The position numbers and the translations under genes were made by a program. The notes below the pieces were generated by a model that worked only from the letters and a program-made list of their open reading frames with translations, was not told the DNA's origin and made no database searches. Positions 31,744 through 35,566 of a stretch of 35,566 nucleotides of DNA are shown here, piece by piece (within the stretch, counting starts at the first letter, position 1; the number at the start of each line of letters is the position of its first letter). Origin of the DNA: Powellomyces hirtus. Taxonomy: Eukaryota > Chytridiomycota > Chytridiomycetes > Spizellomycetales > Powellomycetaceae. The DNA is taken from NCBI GenBank assembly GCA_025526995.1, contig JAHLKG010000042.1, forward strand, positions 1 to 35,566, in the 5' to 3' direction.

Positions 31744-33664
31744 ATGGCTGCAGATGACAGAGTCAAAGGAGGAGCTGCTGCTCTCGAGCTCTTCATGTGG
31801 GGTCCAGCCTACAATCTCCCTTCATTCGACCCCTTTTGTCTTTCCGCAGCCGCGTATCTGCAACTGGCTGAAGTCAACTGGGTCGTCAACGAATGCAACA
31901 ACGCTGGGGTGTCCCCTCGAGGTATGTGAGGACTACCAATGGGAGAAATGCATGTTTAAGAATGGTTGTTGATGAGAAATCCTCCCCCTCGCAGGAGAAC
32001 TCCCCATGTTGAGAGACAGCCTTTTGGAACCGGTTGTGGGAACAGCCAAGATCATTGCGCATTTGAAAAAGAAGGTACATTGCGGCAATCCATCCTTGCC
32101 GGTGATGGCGGTGTTGTCTGTGGTCTGAAGAAGTGGGGGATTCGTAAGGGGAACATTGCAATCTGCCTATTCGGAACAGCAATTTTATCGTTAGGAGTCA
32201 CTGGCAGCAACGCCGTTGAGCATTGGCAGGGTCAATGTTGATCCGAACATTTGTTTTCTGCGGCTCTCGTTGATCCCTGAGCCAAGGTGGACGTGACGTC
32301 AGGAGGAGCGAATTGTTCTGGCATACGCAGAGCCCCATAAAACACATGTTTGGGTTAACCCCGACCGTGCAAAAGCTCAGTTGCAAGCGGCCACCAGTGA
32401 CCCAAACCGACAGAGCCACTAGCCGTATAGCCAGATTGCTATGTCTCCTTTTCGAACCCGCCCGCTTTTTTGCAGGCGGAAGCCGACGCTGGTTTGACTA
32501 TCAGGATGGGTTAGAAAGAGTGGTCAATGGAAGCTAATGAGTTGGCGAACCCTCTGTAGGGATATGATTTGGACCAGCATTTGTCTGCGACTGAAGCCGC
32601 AGAGTGCTTAGCGTAAGTGCTCTCGTGGACGAACTCGCAAAGAGGAGCGAGCCCTTATCAACACCTTGCTGTATCCGCTTAGCTTCACTGGACTCGTGGA
32701 GGATAAGCTGCATGATGCACTGGTGCGTTGCACAACTGACATGACTGCTGCTATTGCATTTCACTCACATGCACGTCTCGCGCTCTTTACAATTTATGCA
32801 GCTGTTTAGCTGGTGGCTTGAAGCCAAGAATGTGATGAAGTCGACGAGACCCACCATCTCAAAATCGTTGAGAGGCTGGGCAGGGTTCCGAGTTCCTAGT
32901 CAGCTTCAGAAGAAGGCGGAAGCCCGTCTCAAACGATATCGGACTGTCACATACAAGGGAAAGGAAACGAACGAGGTATGCCGACGACATGCGACGTATG
33001 AGCTGATGGGAATGCTAACGTGAGCCATTGCTTTCTTCAGATATATGTCTTGGTAAGGGAATGGTACAAGGCCCTGGCAAACAAGTTGGGAGAGCAGCCA
33101 TACTTTTTCGGGAGCAGGTAATGCAGACAGGGAGCTTTTTTTTTTTGTTACAAGTTTTTCTTTTGCTAAATGTGTTGAGGGGCATGCAGACCAAGCTCTC
33201 TGGACGCTGTTGTGTTTGGTCATTTGGCGTTGCACTGTATTCCGAGTTTGGCGGAGCCAACGCTGTTTTCGATCCTTACGTTTGAGTTCCCGACGCTGTA
33301 TGCGTACTGCGAGCGAATGCGGGAGGACTTGTTTGGGGCGCCATTACGGGCATCAGCGAACCACGGGGCGTCGTGGATTCTCGGGGATATTGTGCGATCG
33401 CCGATGGTGTACATGCGCACACTGTTTAGGCCGGCAGCGGGGAAGAAGGAGAAGAGTGTGGAGGAACGGCGAGCGGAGGTTGGGACGTGGATGTCTGTTG
33501 TGGGGGCAGTAGGGTTTTTTGTGGGGTACATATTGTATAATGGGATCGTGCGGATTGAGATTGGCGATGGCGATGGGGATGGGGATGGCGATGGGGATGG
33601 GGATGGGGAAGAGGGAGGCGGGTGGCAGGATGCGGATGCACATAATAATAACAACACGGAATAA
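31744..33664 (+). CDS. Sam37/metaxin-like mitochondrial outer membrane protein
   Basis: Seven exons, 31744-31921, 31995-32074, 32560-32612, 32683-32722, 32802-32975, 33041-33117 and 33190-33664, encode 358 residues in consistent phase. The N-terminal thioredoxin-like part shows LELFMWGPAYNLPSFDPFCL, YLQLAEVNWVV and GELPMLRDSL. The C-terminal GST-like part has LGEQPYFFGSRPSSLDAVVF, then GHLALHCIPSL and EFPTLYAYCERM, the pattern of metaxin and Sam37. A late hydrophobic segment (WMSVVGAVGFFVGYILYNGI) is the likely outer-membrane anchor. The protein would belong to the SAM complex that inserts beta-barrel proteins. The tail after the anchor carries seven or so Asp-Gly repeats from a hexamer microsatellite. 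Intron 2 is unusually long (485 nt). Confidence 0.88.
33563..33612 (+). repeat. In-frame Asp-Gly microsatellite in the Sam37-like tail
   Basis: Hexamer units of the form ggcgat and ggggat repeat about eight times, encoding alternating Gly and Asp. They sit just after the predicted membrane anchor, so the repeat would extend an acidic tail. Length is likely to vary between strains. Confidence 0.85.
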
Positions 33665-34382
33665 TCAACATGTCCAGATGCTAAAAGTAGGCAGTCCAGA
33701 GTGACATGGAGATGCTAGAAGTAGGCAGTGCATGGCGGAGAGTCAATGCTAGATATGGGGAGGGAGGGAATGCTAGATGTAGGGAGGGTAGGGGATGGGG
33801 GTTGAATGAAACAGGAGGGTTGAGAGAGAGAGAGAGAGAGAGGAGTCCATCGCATTCATTCATCGCATTCATTCGTTGCAGGGCAGGCAGGCAGGCAGGC
33901 AGGAGGGAGGGAGGGAGGGAGGGTGGAGAGTGAGTGAGTGAGGAGTCAGTCAGTCAGTCAGTCCATGAGGTGAAACTCTCTCTCTCTCTCTCTCCTTCCC
34001 CAAGGGCGCCGCGCCACTTGGAAGATTCTTTGCGGCCGCACGCGCGCAGTTGTTTCACCCCTCACTCCCAGACTCCCCCCCTCCCAGACTCCCCTCCCAG
34101 ACTCCCCTCCCAGACTCCCCCTCCCTCCCTCCCACTGTCACTCGCGTGTATTTATTATCCTTCCTTGTTATTGTTTGGTCGGCGTCTAGTTGAATCATCG
34201 CCTCCTCCTGCTGCTGCGGGCCGCCTGCTCTTTTGTCCTACTTGGAAAAAGCTTCTTTCCTCAACCTCCCTTCCGCCTCCCTTGCATTCCACTCTCTTTA
34301 TCCACTCGCCTCTCCTATCGCCCACCCTCTGCCCCTCCATACATACTCTCGGTGCTCTTGTCCATACATACTCTCTGTCGGT
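33665..34382. repeat. Microsatellite-rich intergenic belt
   Basis: Many different simple repeats lie close together: variants of tagaagtaggcag near 33680-33780, an AG run at 33822-33842, two copies of catcgcattcatt near 33849-33874, GCAG units at 33884-33903, GGGA units at 33901-33922, GTGA units near 33930-33941, GTCA units at 33946-33962, a CT run at 33976-33993, and four or so copies of a ctcccagact-type unit at 34063-34125. The remainder to 34382 is C/T-rich and probably the promoter and leader of the last gene. Confidence 0.85.
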
Positions 34383-35566
34383 ATGACGAGCATCCAGCTG
34401 CTCGACTCGCCCGGCGACCCGTCCCGCTTCTCCTTTGCCAGCACCCACATCCACTTTCCCGACCTTCAAGCCCCTGCAAACGTACACAGTCCAAGGAACA
34501 GCTGCTGCACCTCCGAAAACCACATGACTGCGATTGAACGGCACTTGTTGACGGCGTGGTCTGGGTCGACCCTGCCCGTTGAGCCGGAGATTGAGTTGGT
34601 CGACGACGACGACGACGTGGAGAATGTGGATCAGGAAGTGCAAGCTGCTATAGACAAAGACGTGATCACACCCGCACGACAAGACTTTTCGATCGAGTAC
34701 GCCCAGTCCGTCGAAAGCCTGAAACAGATTGCCGAACGCCAGAAACGTCTCGAGGAGCTCCAGCGGGCCATGCTAGAGTTTTGCGCCGAACAAGAAGACA
34801 TGGCGGCGTCGCCGCTCAGTGACCACGTCGACAACGAGTCTCTCGAACAAGACGATCGCTCGCTGCTGGCTAGAACCCGCATCCCAGTGCCGTTGCGGAT
34901 CCAGATTGCCACACCGGCATCGTCACAGGACGACATATCACCCGCCGCCGAACCCGACATGAATGCCGATACGGTCCTGGAGACCGCCATCGACAACCGT
35001 CTAACGCCCGCGGATGCTGAAGATGACGATCATGATGATGAAGATGATGATGATGGTGAGGAAGAAAAGTGTCTGAACCAGTAAAGCTCCGAGAACAGTA
35101 TGGGCAGTTCCGGAAACTGTCGCTTGGCAACACGCTCCAATGGCACTCTTCCGCAAAACCTACTTTTACGAACCCGTCACCCCCGCTCCGGGAGCCCGAC
35201 CCACGACCGCCTTTCAACAAATCCTGTCGCCCGCGCAGTTGGAACAGTTTGATCATGAATACACTGCTCTGGTTCGACGCCCGTGCCACCCCAACGCACC
35301 AACGTCCTGCCCCCGTCACCCACCGAGTCGGAAGACGAACGCGATATGGCGTCGGTGACGGTCAAAAAGTTTCATCTGCCCGCGGCACCAAAGTACATGG
35401 AGAGCTTGCTGCTGCAGATTGATGATCCGAAAGTCAGCAGCGCTTGCAGGATATTGATCAGATGCGACGCAAAAATTCTCGCGATGGCGCGGCGGTGTCA
35501 AAGGGGTCCGAAACGGAGCTGCCTGAATCACCCATGGAGGAGCTGCCGAACGTCACTGTGAAAAGT
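34383..35566 (+). CDS. Acidic, partly coiled-coil protein, truncated by the right edge and with two apparent frame breaks
   Basis: Exon 1 is 34383-35055 (MTSIQLLDSPGDPSRFSF). A 43-nt intron (35056-35098) then leads in phase to VWAVPETVAWQHAPMALFRK, then TYFYEPVTPAPG. The first 230 residues are acidic and low complexity with one coiled coil (VESLKQIAERQKRLEELQRA) and Asp/Glu runs. After QLEQFDHEYTAL (about 35273) the likely coding frame moves by one base to SEDERDMASVTVKKFHLPAA. Between 35421 and 35430 it moves again to SQQRLQDIDQMRRKNSRDG, which continues to the edge. The first shift could be a 56-nt intron (35274-35329); the second has no good intron. Family unknown. Confidence 0.55.

Noticed and set aside
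33822..33993. CRISPR-like array
   Set aside because: The repeats are direct microsatellites without spacers, in a nuclear eukaryotic sequence.

Overview
The window is eukaryotic nuclear DNA. Genes sit on both strands and are broken by many short GT-AG introns, mostly 43 to 130 nt. The gene set points to a flagellated (zoosporic) fungus such as a chytrid or a relative. Several products are typical of fungi: a HOM3-type aspartate kinase, a MEK-type MAPKK, a Gds1-like winged-helix protein, a Sam37/metaxin-like protein, Mcr1 and an MCP1/DUF1691 membrane protein. Two others belong with cilia: DNAAF11 (LRRC6/tilB, dynein-arm preassembly) and LRRC49 (tubulin polyglutamylase complex). Fungi that have lost the flagellum are expected to lack both. 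The lineage is inferred from gene content only.

Layout, left to right. 1-1676 (-) is a coiled-coil protein running off the left edge. 1931-3309 (+) is a Q/P-rich protein. 3823-6741 (+) is a 946-residue coiled-coil protein. 6803 to about 8.0 kb (-) is an MCP1-like mitochondrial membrane protein, interrupted by a G-run/T-run tract that looks like an assembly artefact. About 1 kb without a clear gene follows, then 9169-10139 (+), another coiled-coil protein. 10551-11865 (-) is a MAPKK, divergent from 12295-14552 (+), aspartyl aminopeptidase in 12 exons. 14596-16300 (-) is a protein with an FHA domain and an HMG box. A decayed ankyrin-like fragment lies near 16.5-16.7 kb. 17221-18924 (+) is aspartate kinase. 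19616-20566 (+) is the Gds1-like protein.

The right half holds 20932-22755 (-) DNAAF11 head-to-head with 23015-23943 (+) CCDC25. Next come 24139-28006 (-) LRRC49 in 15 exons, head-to-head with 28340-29283 (+) a TMEM86/YhhN lysoplasmalogenase. Then 30053-31554 (-) Mcr1 lies head-to-head with 31744-33664 (+) a Sam37/metaxin-like protein. A dense microsatellite belt fills 33.7-34.15 kb. The last gene, 34383 to the right edge (+), is acidic and partly coiled-coil, with two apparent frame breaks.

The genes do not form one pathway. Two themes stand out: flagellum and tubulin biology (DNAAF11, LRRC49, perhaps the long coiled-coil proteins), and mitochondrial membranes (MCP1-like, Mcr1, Sam37-like). 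Divergent pairs with short shared upstream regions are common. I saw no CRISPR array, rRNA, recognisable tRNA or intact transposon. I found no convincing undescribed system. The most useful observations are the artefact tract, the ciliary genes, the FHA plus HMG-box architecture, the stop-free introns and the gene relic. Exon boundaries were read by eye from splice signals and phase, and most were checked for frame consistency.
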